NCBI RefSeq assembly: GCF_014641715.1
Contig: NZ_BMIG01000004.1
Location: 186,001-250,000, forward strand
Direction of reading: 5' to 3'
Length of the DNA: 64,000 nucleotides
DNA from: Polaromonas eurypsychrophila
Lineage (GTDB): Bacteria; Pseudomonadota; Gammaproteobacteria; Burkholderiales; Burkholderiaceae_C
The first letter of the stretch is position 1; the number at the start of each line of letters is the position of its first letter. Under the pieces are notes generated by a model. The model did not search any database, was not told where the DNA came from, and saw nothing but the letters and a program-made list of their open reading frames with translations. Shown here piece by piece: positions 42,607 through 53,019 of this stretch. Made by a program: the position numbers and the translations under genes.

Positions 42607-43566
42607 ATGGCGGTGCACGACACATGGACACATCGCACCGTCTTGTTGAACGAAGCAGTCGCAGCGCTTCACATCCAACCGGACGGCCACTACATCGACG
42701 CGACTTTCGGACGCGGCGGCCATTCTCGCCTGATCCTGTCGCAGTTGTCCGCTGCGGGCCGCTTGACCGCCTTCGACAAAGACCTCGAAGCGGTCGCCGA
42801 GGCCCAGCGCATGGACGATGCACGGTTCACTATCCGTCACGAGGGTTTCATGCACCTGGGCGAGCTGCCCCCTGCCTGCGCGGCCGGCGTGCTGATGGAC
42901 CTGGGCATCAGTTCGCCGCAGATCGACAACCCGGCACGCGGCTTTTCGTTCCGTGGCGACGGCCCACTGGACATGCGCATGGACACCACGCGCGGACAGA
43001 GCGTGGCCGAGTGGCTGGCCGATGCAGAAACAGACACCATAGCGGAGGTCATTCGTGAATATGGCGAAGAACGGTTTGCTGGGCAGATTGCAAAGGCGAT
43101 TGATCGTCGCCGACAGGAGCGGGGCCCTTTTGGAACCACCGCTGAGCTGGCCGAAGTCGTGGCTGGCGCGGTCAAAACCCGCGAGCCGGGCAAGGACCCT
43201 GCAACGCGCACATTTCAGGCTTTTCGGATTTTCATCAACGCCGAGCTTGAAGAGCTGCAACAGGCGCTAGAGGCTTGCCTCAAAGTACTGCAACCAGGAG
43301 GACGTTTGGTGGTGATCAGTTTCCATTCGCTGGAAGACCGCATCGTCAAGCAATTTATTGCAGAGCATTCGCGTGAGGTCTATGACCGCCGTGCCCCTTT
43401 TGCCGCGCCCAAGCCGATGCGGCTGAATGCGCTGGAGCGTACCAAGCCCGGCGACGAGGAAGTCGCCGCCAACCCGCGCTCGCGCAGCGCGGTCATGCGG
43501 GTGGCCGAACGCACCGACGTGCCGGTCCAGGTCATGACCCAGCGCTATCCGGGAGCAAACGCATGA
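42607..43566 (+). CDS. rsmH: 16S rRNA m4C1402 methyltransferase RsmH
   Basis: This 319-residue SAM-dependent methyltransferase (MraW) modifies N4 of C1402 in the ribosomal P site. Motifs include [46 protein letters not shown] and [18 protein letters not shown]. It starts 3 bases after mraZ. Its stop overlaps an ATG (ATGA), the usual junction with ftsL, but ftsL begins 178 bases further on. Confidence 0.96.
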   Translation: MAVHDTWTHRTVLLNEAVAALHIQPDGHYIDATFGRGGHSRLILSQLSAAGRLTAFDKDLEAVAEAQRMDDARFTIRHEGFMHLGELPPACAAGVLMDLGISSPQIDNPARGFSFRGDGPLDMRMDTTRGQSVAEWLADAETDTIAEVIREYGEERFAGQIAKAIDRRRQERGPFGTTAELAEVVAGAVKTREPGKDPATRTFQAFRIFINAELEELQQALEACLKVLQPGGRLVVISFHSLEDRIVKQFIAEHSREVYDRRAPFAAPKPMRLNALERTKPGDEEVAANPRSRSAVMRVAERTDVPVQVMTQRYPGANA

Positions 43567-43572
43567 GGCATC

Positions 43573-43742
43573 GGCAATTTCCCGCGGGGCCGCCCCAAGG
43601 GAAATTAGCCCCCGAGGGGCTGGAGCCTGCGGCTCCAAACCTGCCCGCGCAGGTTTGGACAGGCGACAGAAGCGAAGCGTCCCGCGAGCTGCGGCTTGCA
43701 AGGCCTCGCGCATTACACGCAGTGAAAAGCGTGGGGGCTTCA
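43573..43742. repeat. Family A element between rsmH and ftsL
   Basis: GGGGCCGCCCCAAGGGAAAT, AGCCCCCGAGGGGCTGGAGC and AAGCGTGGGGGCTT frame a region with further palindromes (GGAGCC-TGCG-GGCTCC; AACCTGCCCGCGCAGGTT). It breaks an otherwise compact operon junction. Confidence 0.85.
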
Positions 43743-43744
43743 GC

Positions 43745-44035
43745 ATGACGCGCTTGAACCTGGTGCTGCTGATGGCCGTGCTGTTCAGCGCGCTGTACCT
43801 GGTGCGCACGCAGTACGAATCGCGCCGCCTGTATGTCGAACTTGAAAAGACCGCGGCACTGAGCCGCCAGCTCGAAACCGACCGGGAGCGCCTGCAGGTG
43901 GAAAAACGCGCGCAGGCCACGCCGCTACGCGTCGAACAGATTTCAAAAGAGCGCCTGCAGATGCGCACGGCCACGCCGGCCATCACCGAATACGTTCGTT
44001 ACAAACAGGTGCCGGCAGGCGAGGCCGCACCGTGA
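43745..44035 (+). CDS. ftsL: Cell division protein FtsL
   Basis: This 96-residue bitopic membrane protein is part of the FtsQLB complex. A short cytoplasmic start (MTRLN), one membrane helix (about 6-22) and a periplasmic coiled coil (YESRRLYVELEKTAALSRQL) are visible. I start it at ATG 43745; upstream in-frame codons belong to the family A repeat. It overlaps ftsI by 4 bases (GTGA). Identity rests on position and topology because FtsL is poorly conserved. Confidence 0.88.
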   Translation: MTRLNLVLLMAVLFSALYLVRTQYESRRLYVELEKTAALSRQLETDRERLQVEKRAQATPLRVEQISKERLQMRTATPAITEYVRYKQVPAGEAAP

Positions 44036-45765
44036 GCAGGAGCGTGCTTTATTCGTCCAGTCCGCTGCTGGCGAGCAAGACGCCGGTCTGGCGCAGCAAA
44101 TTGATCGTGGCCGGCATTGCACTGGCCTTTGCAGGTCTGGCCGGCCGCGCGGCCTATGTGCAGGTGATCGGCAATGACTTCTTTCAAAGGCAGGGTCAGG
44201 TGCGTTTTGCGCGCACGCTGGAACTGCCCGCCAACCGCGGTCGCATCCTGGATCGCAATGGTTTGCTGCTGGCCACCAGCGTGGTGGCACCCAGCATCTG
44301 GGCCATTCCAGAAGATGTCGACGCCAACCGCTCGCAGCTTGGTGAACTTGCGCGCCTGCTGGAGATGCCGTTGGCCGAGCTGAACAAAAAGCTGGCCGAT
44401 GAGGACAAGACCTTTGTCTGGATCAAGCGGCAGGTGGACGAACCGATTGCCCAGAAAATTCATGCCCTCGGCCTCAAGGGCATCTACCAGCGCAAGGAAT
44501 ACAAGCGCCAGTACCCGGAAGGCGAAACGGCCGCCCATGTGGTCGGCTTCACCAATGTGGAAGACCGCGGCCAGGAGGGCATTGAGCTGGCTTTCAACAA
44601 GGAGCTGGCCGGCAAGCCCGGGTCGCGCAAGGTAATCAAGGACAGGCTGGGCCGGGTGGTCGAAGATGTTGGCGAGCAGGTGCCGCCGCTCGAAGGCAAG
44701 GACATCCAGCTCAGCCTGGACAGCAAGGTGCAGTTTTTTGCTTATCAGAAGCTGCGAGACGCGGTTATCGCGCGCAAGGCCAAGGCCGGCAGCGTGGTGG
44801 TGCTCGACACCATCACCGGCGAGGTGTTGGCGCTGGCCAATTACCCAAGTTACGTGCCGAACAAGCGGCAGAACCTGACCGGCGAGCAACTGCGCAACCG
44901 TGCGATCACCGATACCTTTGAGCCTGGGTCAACCATGAAGCCGATCACGGTCGCCATGGCGCTTGAAGCCGGCCGGGTCAAACCACAGACCTTGATCGAA
45001 ACCGGGCCGGGCCGTTTCAGCCTGGGCGGTTTCACCATCAGCGACACCCACAACTACGGCACGCTGACGGTCGAAGGCGTGATCCAGAAGTCGAGCAACG
45101 TCGGCGCGCTCAAGATCGCGCAGAAGATGAGTCCGCACGAAATGTGGGACACCTACACAGCGCTCGGTTACGGCCAGAAGCCGCAGATCCAGTTTCCCGG
45201 CGCGGTCACGGGCCGGCTGCGCCCGTGGAAAACCTGGCGGCCGGTGGAGCAGGCGACCATGTCGTACGGCTACGGCCTGTCCGCCTCGCTGTTTCAGATG
45301 GCGCACTCTTACACGGCCCTGGCCCACGACGGACAGATCATTCCGGTCACCATGCTGAAGAGCAGCGAGCCGGCCGCCGGTGTCAAAGTTTTTTCTGCCG
45401 ACAACGCGCGCGCGGTGCGCAAGATGCTGCAGATGGCGGCGGCCCCTGGCGGCACCGGGCCGCTGGCACAGACCGTCGGTTATTCGGTTGGTGGCAAGTC
45501 GGGCACCGCACACAAACAGGTCGGCAAAGGCTACGCCAGCAACAAATACCGCGCCTGGTTTACCGGCATGGCGCCTATCGAGAACCCCCGCATCATCGTG
45601 GCGGTGATGATCGACGAGCCAAGCGACGGCAAATATTTCGGCGGCGTGGCCGCTGCGCCGGTTTTCAGCGAAGTAGTGCAGCAGACCTTGCGCATGATGG
45701 GTGTTCAGCCGGACATGCGCGTGAAGCCGCAAATCGTCTACACCCCCGTCGAGGAATCCTTCTGA
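44032..45765 (+). CDS. ftsI: Septal peptidoglycan transpeptidase FtsI (PBP3)
   Basis: This 577-residue class B penicillin-binding protein crosslinks septal wall with FtsW. One membrane helix lies at about 23-42, then the dimerisation domain (GRILDRNGLLLATS) and the transpeptidase domain. The active-site motifs are STMK (S300-K303), SSN (354-356) and KSGT (489-492). It starts at GTG 44032, overlapping the ftsL stop, and overlaps murE by one base. Confidence 0.96.
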   Translation: MSRSVLYSSSPLLASKTPVWRSKLIVAGIALAFAGLAGRAAYVQVIGNDFFQRQGQVRFARTLELPANRGRILDRNGLLLATSVVAPSIWAIPEDVDANRSQLGELARLLEMPLAELNKKLADEDKTFVWIKRQVDEPIAQKIHALGLKGIYQRKEYKRQYPEGETAAHVVGFTNVEDRGQEGIELAFNKELAGKPGSRKVIKDRLGRVVEDVGEQVPPLEGKDIQLSLDSKVQFFAYQKLRDAVIARKAKAGSVVVLDTITGEVLALANYPSYVPNKRQNLTGEQLRNRAITDTFEPGSTMKPITVAMALEAGRVKPQTLIETGPGRFSLGGFTISDTHNYGTLTVEGVIQKSSNVGALKIAQKMSPHEMWDTYTALGYGQKPQIQFPGAVTGRLRPWKTWRPVEQATMSYGYGLSASLFQMAHSYTALAHDGQIIPVTMLKSSEPAAGVKVFSADNARAVRKMLQMAAAPGGTGPLAQTVGYSVGGKSGTAHKQVGKGYASNKYRAWFTGMAPIENPRIIVAVMIDEPSDGKYFGGVAAAPVFSEVVQQTLRMMGVQPDMRVKPQIVYTPVEESF

Positions 45766-47261
45766 TGGAGCAACTACAGACACCCGGGCAGGCCGCGCAG
45801 TGGTTGAGTCAGCGCGTGACGGGCAGCTTGTGGACCGACAGCCGCAAGGTCGGCGCCGGTGATGGTTTTATTGCCTGGCCAGGTGCCGCCAACGATGCAC
45901 GCAGGTATGTGACCGGGGTGCTGGACGCCGGCGCGCAGGCCTGCCTTGTGGAGCAGCAGGACGCCGACGCCTATGGCTTCACCGACAGCCGCGTCGCTGC
46001 TTATCGCGGTCTGAAAGTGGCGACGGCGCCGATTGCCGCCGAATTTTTTGGCCACCCCAGCCGCAAGCTGGACCTGCTCGCGGTGACGGGCACCAACGGC
46101 AAGACCTCCACCGCCTGGTGGCTGGCCCAGGCGCTGGGCCGGCTGCATCGGCCTTGCGGCGTGGTCGGTACGCTGGGCATGGGTCAACCGGACGCGATGG
46201 TGTTCAACGGTCTGACAACGCCTGATCCTGTGCTGTTGCAGCAGCAGCTCGCGCGCTGGGTCAATGACGGCTTTTCAGCTTGTGCCCTCGAAGCTTCGTC
46301 GATCGGCATTGCCGAGCATCGCCTGGACGCGACCGCCATACGTGTGGCGATTTTTACCAATTTCACGCAAGACCATCTCGACTACCACCGCGACATGCAG
46401 GCTTACTGGGATGCCAAGGCGCGCCTGTTTGACTGGCCGGGCCTGAAAGCCGCTGTGCTCAATATCGATGACCCGAAAGGCAAGGCCCTGGCGCTGTCCT
46501 TGCGCGACACCGGCCTTGATGTCTGGACCGTGTCCTGCATGGCGCCGGCAAGGCTGAGGGCGCAGGCCATCGAACAGGGCGAGGGTGGCATGCGTTTTGA
46601 CGTGGTCGAAGGTGATGCAAGTTATTGCCTGGCGACCGGGCTGGTCGGGAACTACAACGTGTCCAACCTGCTGGGCGTGATGGCGACCCTGCGTGCGATG
46701 GGCCTGCCCTTGCGCGAGGTGGTTGATGCCTGTGCCCATCTGTCACCCGTACCGGGGCGCATGGACGCGGTGTCGGTGCCGGGTCGGCCGCTGGTGGTGA
46801 TTGACTATGCGCACACGCCCGATGCACTTGAGAAGGTATTGGGTGCGCTCAGGCCACTCGCCGACGGACGCTCGGGCCGGCTGTGGTGCGTCTTTGGCTG
46901 CGGCGGCGAGCGCGATGCGGGCAAACGCCCACTGATGGCGGCCGCTGCGGAAAAAGGCGCCGACCATATTGTGGTCACCAGTGACAATCCGCGCAGCGAA
47001 GATCCAGCCAGCATCATCGGGCAGGTTTTAAAAGGCTTCAGCCGCAGTGGAGTGGCCGAGGTCGAGCCCGACCGCGCCTTGGCCATTGCCCGCTCCATCG
47101 CCCAGGCGCAAGCTGGCGATGTGATCCTGATTGCCGGCAAGGGGCATGAGAGTTATCAGGAAAGCGCCGGCATCAAGCTGCCGTTTTCCGACAAGGCGCA
47201 GGCTGAAGCCGCATTGGGCCAGAGCGCCATGTTGAAGGCCGGCGTGGGAGGTCTCGCATGA
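45765..47261 (+). CDS. murE: UDP-MurNAc-tripeptide synthetase MurE (meso-DAP adding)
   Basis: This 498-residue Mur ligase adds meso-diaminopimelate to UDP-MurNAc-L-Ala-D-Glu. The ATP loop TGTNGKTST lies near residues 107-115. The DNPR motif (407-410) marks DAP rather than lysine specificity, consistent with dapF in this window. I start it at ATG 45765, whose A is the last base of the ftsI stop, with GAGGAA upstream; the longer open frame is an ftsI shadow. It overlaps murF by 4 bases. Confidence 0.96.
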   Translation: MEQLQTPGQAAQWLSQRVTGSLWTDSRKVGAGDGFIAWPGAANDARRYVTGVLDAGAQACLVEQQDADAYGFTDSRVAAYRGLKVATAPIAAEFFGHPSRKLDLLAVTGTNGKTSTAWWLAQALGRLHRPCGVVGTLGMGQPDAMVFNGLTTPDPVLLQQQLARWVNDGFSACALEASSIGIAEHRLDATAIRVAIFTNFTQDHLDYHRDMQAYWDAKARLFDWPGLKAAVLNIDDPKGKALALSLRDTGLDVWTVSCMAPARLRAQAIEQGEGGMRFDVVEGDASYCLATGLVGNYNVSNLLGVMATLRAMGLPLREVVDACAHLSPVPGRMDAVSVPGRPLVVIDYAHTPDALEKVLGALRPLADGRSGRLWCVFGCGGERDAGKRPLMAAAAEKGADHIVVTSDNPRSEDPASIIGQVLKGFSRSGVAEVEPDRALAIARSIAQAQAGDVILIAGKGHESYQESAGIKLPFSDKAQAEAALGQSAMLKAGVGGLA

Positions 47262-48649
47262 TGACGCTTCAGGAAGCTCTGCAGTGGCTGCCATCGGCGC
47301 GCCTGGTGGGCGACGGCACCTTGCAGTTCACGCGTGTTCACAGCGATACGCGCAGCCTGCGGCCCGGCGACCTGTTCGTGGCGCTCAAGGGCGAGCGTTT
47401 TGATGCGCATGACTTTTTGGCACAGGCTGCAGGCCAGGGCGCTGTCGCAGCATTAGCGCAGCGGGGCTTGTCCCCAAGCCAGCCAGGCTTGCTGGTCGAC
47501 GACTCCCTCAAGGCCCTGGGCCAGTTGGCCGCCGGCTGGCGTTCGCAGTTCAGCCTGCCCTTGATTGCCGTGACCGGCAGCAATGGCAAGACCACCGTGA
47601 CGCAGATGATCGCGTCCATCCTGCGGGCGTGGAAAGGCGACGCTGCATTTGCAACAGAAGGCAATTTCAACAATGACATTGGCCTGCCCCTGACGCTGCT
47701 GCGTCTGCGCGCGAGCCACGAGGCCGGTGTGGTCGAACTCGGCATGAACCATCCCGGCGAGATCGCCTACCTTGCCAGCTTGGCCAAGCCTACTGTGGCC
47801 CTGGTCAACAATGCGCAACGTGAGCATCTGGAGTTCATGGCCACTGTTGAGGCGGTGGCGCATGAAAACGGCAGTGTGATCGAAGCGCTGCCTGCCAAGG
47901 GCATGGCAGTGTTTCCGGCCGATGAACCCTACACACCGATCTGGCGCGCCGCCGCTGCGTCCCGCGCGGTGCTGACCTTTGCCGACTCGGGTGAGGCCGA
48001 TGTGACCGGTACCGCGGTCTGGATGGGTGGGGCCTGGCAGGTGACGGCCACTACGCCGCAGGGCACGCTGGAATTTTCGCTGCAGGTTGCGGGTCGCCAC
48101 AACGTCAAAAATTCGCTCGCCGCGACCGCCTGTGCGCTGGTGGCCGGCGTGCCGTTGACCGCCATCGCTGCCGGTCTGTCTGCTTTCTTACCGGTCAAGG
48201 GCCGCTCACGCGCCGTGCAAGTCACGGTTGCCGGCCGCGCCATCACATTGATTGACGACAGCTACAACGCGAATCCGGATTCGGTGCGCGCCGCCATCGA
48301 TGTGCTGGCCGAACTGCCGGGCCCGCGCCTGCTGGTACTGGGGGACATGGGCGAGGTGGGCGACCAGGGGCCAGCTCTTCATGCTGAAGCCGGTGTGCAC
48401 GCGCGTGAACGCGGCATTGAGCAGGTGTTCACTTTGGGGACGCAGTCAGCGGGTGCATCCGGCGCTGTTGCTGGTGGCCAGCATTTTGGTGACAACATGG
48501 CGGCCCTCCAGGCTGCGGTGGCACTGGCCCTGCCCGAGCTGGCCAGCGTGCTGGTCAAGGGTTCGCGGTTCATGAAGATGGAGCGTGTGGTCGAAACCAT
48601 CACCGCCCGTACACAACAATCAGAAGAGGAAAAAATCCATGCTGCTTAG
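47258..48649 (+). CDS. murF: UDP-MurNAc-pentapeptide synthetase MurF
   Basis: This 463-residue ligase adds D-Ala-D-Ala to complete the UDP-MurNAc-pentapeptide. The ATP loop [10 protein letters not shown] lies near 105-114, followed by [28 protein letters not shown], and [15 protein letters not shown]. Tandem ATGs at 47258 and 47261 are both possible starts. Its 3' end overlaps mraY by 11 bases. Confidence 0.96.
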   Translation: MMTLQEALQWLPSARLVGDGTLQFTRVHSDTRSLRPGDLFVALKGERFDAHDFLAQAAGQGAVAALAQRGLSPSQPGLLVDDSLKALGQLAAGWRSQFSLPLIAVTGSNGKTTVTQMIASILRAWKGDAAFATEGNFNNDIGLPLTLLRLRASHEAGVVELGMNHPGEIAYLASLAKPTVALVNNAQREHLEFMATVEAVAHENGSVIEALPAKGMAVFPADEPYTPIWRAAAASRAVLTFADSGEADVTGTAVWMGGAWQVTATTPQGTLEFSLQVAGRHNVKNSLAATACALVAGVPLTAIAAGLSAFLPVKGRSRAVQVTVAGRAITLIDDSYNANPDSVRAAIDVLAELPGPRLLVLGDMGEVGDQGPALHAEAGVHARERGIEQVFTLGTQSAGASGAVAGGQHFGDNMAALQAAVALALPELASVLVKGSRFMKMERVVETITARTQQSEEEKIHAA

Positions 48650-49817
48650 CCTGGCCCAGTGGTTGCAAACCATGTCGCCGGAATTCGGCTACTTTCGGGT
48701 GTTCCAGTACCTGACCTTTCGCGCGGTCATGGCCGCGCTGACGGCCTTGCTGATCGGCCTGATTGCCGGCCCGTTTGTGATCCGGCGCCTCACGCATCTG
48801 AAAATCGGGCAGCCGATTCGTGAATACGCGATGCAGACCCATTTGAGCAAAAGCGGCACTCCCACCATGGGCGGCGTGTTAATCCTGCTGGCCATCGGCA
48901 TCTCGACCCTGCTGTGGTTTGACCTGAGCAATCGTTTTGTCTGGATTGTGCTGATCGTCACGCTGGGTTTTGGTGCCGTCGGCTGGGCCGACGACTGGCG
49001 CAAGGTCGTGCACAAGGATCCGGAAGGCATGCGCTCGCGGGAAAAATATCTGTGGCAGTCGGTGATCGGCCTGCTTGCGGCGCTCTATTTGGTGTTCAGC
49101 ATTTCGGAGAGTTCCAACCTGCGGGTGCTGGAGCTGTTTTTCAGCTGGGTGCAATCCGGCTTCGACGTGAACCTGCCGCCCAAGGCCGGACTGCAGCTGC
49201 CTTTCTTCAAGGAGATCAGTTATCCGCTGGGTGTGTTTGGCTTTGTGCTGCTGACCTACCTGGTGATTGTGGGTTCCAGCAACGCGGTGAATCTGACGGA
49301 TGGCCTCGACGGCCTGGCGATCATGCCGGTGGTCATGGTGGGCTCGGCTCTGGGCGTCTTTGCCTATGTGACCGGCAGCTCGGTGTATTCGAAGTACCTG
49401 TTCTTCCCACACATTCCCGGTGCGGGCGAACTGCTGATTTTCTGCTCGGCCATGGCCGGTGCAGGACTGGCCTTTTTGTGGTTCAACACCCATCCTGCGC
49501 AGGTGTTCATGGGCGATGTGGGCGCGCTGGCGCTGGGTGCGGCACTGGGCACGATTGCGGTCATCGTGCGCCAGGAAATCGTACTCGCCATCATGGGCGG
49601 CATTTTTGTGGTCGAGGCACTCTCGGTGATGCTGCAGGTGATGTATTTCAAGTACACCCGCGCGCGTTACGGCGAGGGCCGGCGCTTGTTCAAGATGGCA
49701 CCCCTGCATCACCACTTTGAAAAGAACGGCTGGAAGGAAACGCAGGTTGTCGTGCGTTTCTGGATCATCACCATGCTGCTGTGCCTGATCGGCCTGTCGA
49801 CCCTGAAACTGCGATGA
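48639..49817 (+). CDS. mraY: Phospho-MurNAc-pentapeptide transferase MraY
   Basis: This 392-residue membrane enzyme makes lipid I from UDP-MurNAc-pentapeptide and undecaprenyl phosphate. It has about ten helices. Typical motifs are [27 protein letters not shown] (catalytic Asp pair), [13 protein letters not shown] and [11 protein letters not shown]. The start at ATG 48639 follows AGAGGA and lies within the end of murF. It overlaps murD by 4 bases. Confidence 0.97.
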   Translation: MLLSLAQWLQTMSPEFGYFRVFQYLTFRAVMAALTALLIGLIAGPFVIRRLTHLKIGQPIREYAMQTHLSKSGTPTMGGVLILLAIGISTLLWFDLSNRFVWIVLIVTLGFGAVGWADDWRKVVHKDPEGMRSREKYLWQSVIGLLAALYLVFSISESSNLRVLELFFSWVQSGFDVNLPPKAGLQLPFFKEISYPLGVFGFVLLTYLVIVGSSNAVNLTDGLDGLAIMPVVMVGSALGVFAYVTGSSVYSKYLFFPHIPGAGELLIFCSAMAGAGLAFLWFNTHPAQVFMGDVGALALGAALGTIAVIVRQEIVLAIMGGIFVVEALSVMLQVMYFKYTRARYGEGRRLFKMAPLHHHFEKNGWKETQVVVRFWIITMLLCLIGLSTLKLR

Positions 49818-51769
49818 ACGTCAACGACCCCCTCAACCCTGGCGACATGCCCGATCCGCTTCCAGTGGGGGAGGGCACGGCTGTGCCTGCGCCGCTGCCT
49901 GTCGCGGCGGTTGATGTTGCGCCGGAGTTGCCCGCCAGTGCGATGGCTGAGCCCGTCGTGGAGACGGCTGCGCCGCGTCCGCCGGCCAAGGGCGGCCCGC
50001 GTCCCCTGCCCGACACTCTGACGGCGGCGCGTGACGCGGCGGCTTTTGTGACGCAGCTGTTTGCAGAGGTGAGTGTTCCTGATAACGCTCCGCCAGTGCC
50101 TGAAAACCTGGTCAGCGATGCGGCTGCGGATGGACAGGTAGAGGACGAACCGGATACATCTGGCGAAATCACGGCAGACCCGTTGCATGGCCAGCATGTT
50201 CTCGTTTTGGGGTTAGGCGCTTCAGGGCTGGCCATGGCACGCTGGTGTGTGCGCATGGGTGCGCGCGTGGCGGTCGTGGATACCCGGGAAGCGCCTCCGC
50301 AGCTGGCGGGCTTGCAGGCCGACTTGCCACAGGTGGCTTTCAGCGCCGGCGCCTTCGAGGCCGGTCTGATCGAAGGCAGCGACATTCGTGCCGTTTTCAA
50401 GAGCCCGGGTCTGTCGCCGGAAGCCGTCGAGCCGGTGATGTCGGCAGCCCAGGCACAAGGCCTGTTGTGCGGCAACGAACTCAGCCTGTTTGCGCAGGCT
50501 CTGGTCCGCCTGGCGAAGACCACAGGCTACACGCCCCAGGTGCTGGCCATCACCGGGACCAACGGCAAGACCACCACGACAGCACTGACCGGCCAACTGG
50601 TCGCCCACGCAGGCAAGACCGTGGCGGTGGCCGGCAACATCGGCCCAAGCATGCTGGACACGCTGGCCCGGCACATTGATGCGGGCACTTTGCCCGAGGT
50701 CTGGGTGCTTGAGTTGTCCAGCTTCCAGCTCGATGGTGTGCAGGGCTTCGAGCCCGCCGCGGCAACGGTGCTCAATTTGACGCAGGATCATCTGGACTGG
50801 CACGGCAGCATGGCAGCCTACGGCGCGGCCAAAGCGCGCATTTTCGGCAGCAGGGGGCTGCTGGTTCTCAATCGCGATGACCCCGCGGTGATGGCCATGT
50901 TGCCAAGCGTGGGGGAGCAAAAAATTCCTCCGGTGCGTGTCAAGTTGCAGAAGCCGCGGTGGCGCGAGTATCTGAGTTTCGGGCTCGGAATGCCTGAGCG
51001 GCCGGGCGACTTTGGCATCGAAATCGTCAACGGCATGGCCTGGCTGGTGCGTGCTGCCGAGGCCGATGAAACCGTCAAGAAAAAGCGCCCCCACGCTGCG
51101 CTGCCCCCCGAGGGGGCCGTTCACGCCTTGGGGCGGCCCGGCGGCGTTCAATACAAGGATGAAGAAGTGGTGCTGCACATCCAGCGCCTGATGCCGGTGG
51201 AGGCCATGCGCCTGCGCGGTCGCCACAACGCCACCAACGCGCTGGCTGCACTGGCGCTGGCTGGCGCCGTGGGTGGCACCATGGCGTCCATGTTGCACGG
51301 CCTGCGTGACTATGCTGGCGAGCCGCACCGCGTCACGCCGGTGGCAGTGGTTCACGATGTTGAGTATTTTGACGACAGCAAGGGCACCAATGTAGGCGCC
51401 ACGGTGGCGGCACTGACCGGCCTGGGTGCCGAGCGCAAGCTGGTGCTGATCGCGGGAGGCGACGGCAAGGGCCAGGACTTTTCACCGCTGGCCGATCCGG
51501 TGCGCAGGTACGCACGGGCGGTTGTCCTGATCGGGCGGGATGCGTCACTGATCCGTGCTGCGCTGGAAGGTACAGGTGTGAGCCTTCTCGACGCCGACTC
51601 CATGCAGGCTGCCGTTGCACTGGCCGCGCACCAGGCCCAAACCGGTGATGCCGTGCTGATGTCCCCGGCCTGTGCGAGCTTTGACATGTTTGACAATTAT
51701 GGGCACCGCGCCCAGGTATTTTGCGATGCTGTGCGCTCGCTCGCAAGCGATGCGGGGGGGGTGTCATGA
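49814..51769 (+). CDS. murD: UDP-MurNAc-L-alanine:D-glutamate ligase MurD, N-terminally extended
   Basis: This ligase adds D-glutamate to UDP-MurNAc-L-Ala. At 651 residues it is some 200 longer than Escherichia coli MurD (about 438). Residues 1-122 are a low-complexity Pro/Ala/Val/Glu-rich extension. The MurD core then begins with [20 protein letters not shown]; the ATP loop [10 protein letters not shown] is near 247, and a [11 protein letters not shown] motif follows. Residues about 425-444 come from an in-frame family A repeat. The start ATG overlaps the mraY stop (ATGA), which supports real translation of the extension. Confidence 0.94.
   Translation: MNVNDPLNPGDMPDPLPVGEGTAVPAPLPVAAVDVAPELPASAMAEPVVETAAPRPPAKGGPRPLPDTLTAARDAAAFVTQLFAEVSVPDNAPPVPENLVSDAAADGQVEDEPDTSGEITADPLHGQHVLVLGLGASGLAMARWCVRMGARVAVVDTREAPPQLAGLQADLPQVAFSAGAFEAGLIEGSDIRAVFKSPGLSPEAVEPVMSAAQAQGLLCGNELSLFAQALVRLAKTTGYTPQVLAITGTNGKTTTTALTGQLVAHAGKTVAVAGNIGPSMLDTLARHIDAGTLPEVWVLELSSFQLDGVQGFEPAAATVLNLTQDHLDWHGSMAAYGAAKARIFGSRGLLVLNRDDPAVMAMLPSVGEQKIPPVRVKLQKPRWREYLSFGLGMPERPGDFGIEIVNGMAWLVRAAEADETVKKKRPHAALPPEGAVHALGRPGGVQYKDEEVVLHIQRLMPVEAMRLRGRHNATNALAALALAGAVGGTMASMLHGLRDYAGEPHRVTPVAVVHDVEYFDDSKGTNVGATVAALTGLGAERKLVLIAGGDGKGQDFSPLADPVRRYARAVVLIGRDASLIRAALEGTGVSLLDADSMQAAVALAAHQAQTGDAVLMSPACASFDMFDNYGHRAQVFCDAVRSLASDAGGVS
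51087..51145. repeat. Family A element inside murD
   Basis: CCCCCACGCTGCGCTGCCCC, CCGAGGGGGCCG and CTTGGGGCGGCCCGG repeat the family A layout. The peptide [19 protein letters not shown] resembles the ALPPEGAELAWGG insert in the DUF484 protein because both use the same reading frame of the repeat. Confidence 0.9.
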
Positions 51770-53019
51770 CCGTCGCCACACGCCTTGCCGGCTGGTTCTC
51801 CGGCCTGGGGGGCGCCGCCACCGACGGCCTGCCGGTCCGTCTGGGCGGGCAGGGCTCCTCGCGCACGGCGTCTGCGCCGGTGCGCATGTCGGGCGTGGAC
51901 CAGGCACTGATCTGGGTCACGGTGGCATTGCTGGTCTGGGGCCTGGTGATGGTGTATTCCGCCTCCATTGCCATGCCGGACAACCCGAAGTTTGCACGTT
52001 ACGCACACACCCACTTTTTGCTGCGCCACGCCCTCTCGCTGGGCGTCGCCTTTGCGGTGGCCTTGCTGGCTTTCCAGGTGCCGGTGGCGACCTGGGAAAA
52101 ACTCGCGCCTTGGCTGTTTGTGGCCTCGCTGGTGCTGCTGATGCTGGTGCTGGTCCCCTTTATTGGCAAAGGCGTCAACGGCGCGCGGCGCTGGATTTCG
52201 TTGGGCTTCATGAATTTCCAGCCTTCGGAACTCGCCAAGTTTGCGGTGCTGCTGTATGCCGCCGATTACATGGTGCGCAAGATGGAGGTGAAGGAGCGCT
52301 TCTTCCGTGCCGTCATGCCCATGGCCGTCGCCATCGGCATCGTGGGTCTGCTGCTGCTGGCCGAACCGGACATGGGCGCCTTCATGGTGATCTCGGTGAT
52401 CGCCATGGGCATCTTGTTCCTGGGCGGCGTCAATGCGCGCATGTTTTTTGTCATCGCCACTGTCGTGGTGATCGCCTTTGCGCTGATGGTGATGCTCAGC
52501 GACTGGCGCCGTGAGCGGATTTTTGCCTACCTCGACCCGTGGAGCGACAAGTACTCTATGGGCAAGGGCTACCAGCTTTCGCACTCGCTGATTGCCTTTG
52601 GGCGCGGCGAGGTGTTCGGCGTGGGCCTGGGAGGCAGCATCGAGAAGCTGCACTGGTTGCCCGAGGCACACACCGACTTCCTGTTGGCCGTCATCGGTGA
52701 GGAGTTCGGTTTTCTGGGCGTGTTGTGTGTGATCGGCGCCTTCATGTGGATGACACGTCGCATCATGCACATCGGCCGCCAGTCGATCGCGCTGGACCGC
52801 CTGTTTGCCGGCCTGGTGGCCCAAGGCGTGGGCATCTGGATCGGTTTTCAGGCCTTCATCAACATGGGCGTGAACCTGGGCGCTCTGCCGACCAAGGGCC
52901 TGACCCTGCCGCTCATGAGTTACGGTGGCTCGGCGATTTTGATGAACCTGATTTCGCTGGCGGTGGTGCTGCGGATTGACTACGAAAACAGATTGTTGAT
53001 GAGAGGGGGGCGAAGTTGA
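51766..53019 (+). CDS. ftsW: Septal peptidoglycan glycosyltransferase FtsW
   Basis: This 417-residue SEDS-family polymerase works with FtsI at the septum. It has about ten helices. Family motifs include [63 protein letters not shown] and [12 protein letters not shown]. The N-terminal 45 residues are cytoplasmic and Gly-rich. The start ATG 51766 overlaps the murD stop, and its stop overlaps the murG start. Confidence 0.96.
   Translation: MTVATRLAGWFSGLGGAATDGLPVRLGGQGSSRTASAPVRMSGVDQALIWVTVALLVWGLVMVYSASIAMPDNPKFARYAHTHFLLRHALSLGVAFAVALLAFQVPVATWEKLAPWLFVASLVLLMLVLVPFIGKGVNGARRWISLGFMNFQPSELAKFAVLLYAADYMVRKMEVKERFFRAVMPMAVAIGIVGLLLLAEPDMGAFMVISVIAMGILFLGGVNARMFFVIATVVVIAFALMVMLSDWRRERIFAYLDPWSDKYSMGKGYQLSHSLIAFGRGEVFGVGLGGSIEKLHWLPEAHTDFLLAVIGEEFGFLGVLCVIGAFMWMTRRIMHIGRQSIALDRLFAGLVAQGVGIWIGFQAFINMGVNLGALPTKGLTLPLMSYGGSAILMNLISLAVVLRIDYENRLLMRGGRS

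Noticed and set aside
43563-43748. 61-codon frame starting at the rsmH stop
   Set aside because: It is repeat sequence read through; ftsL in another frame explains the region. It may be a relic of the old junction, so it is discussed as a finding only.
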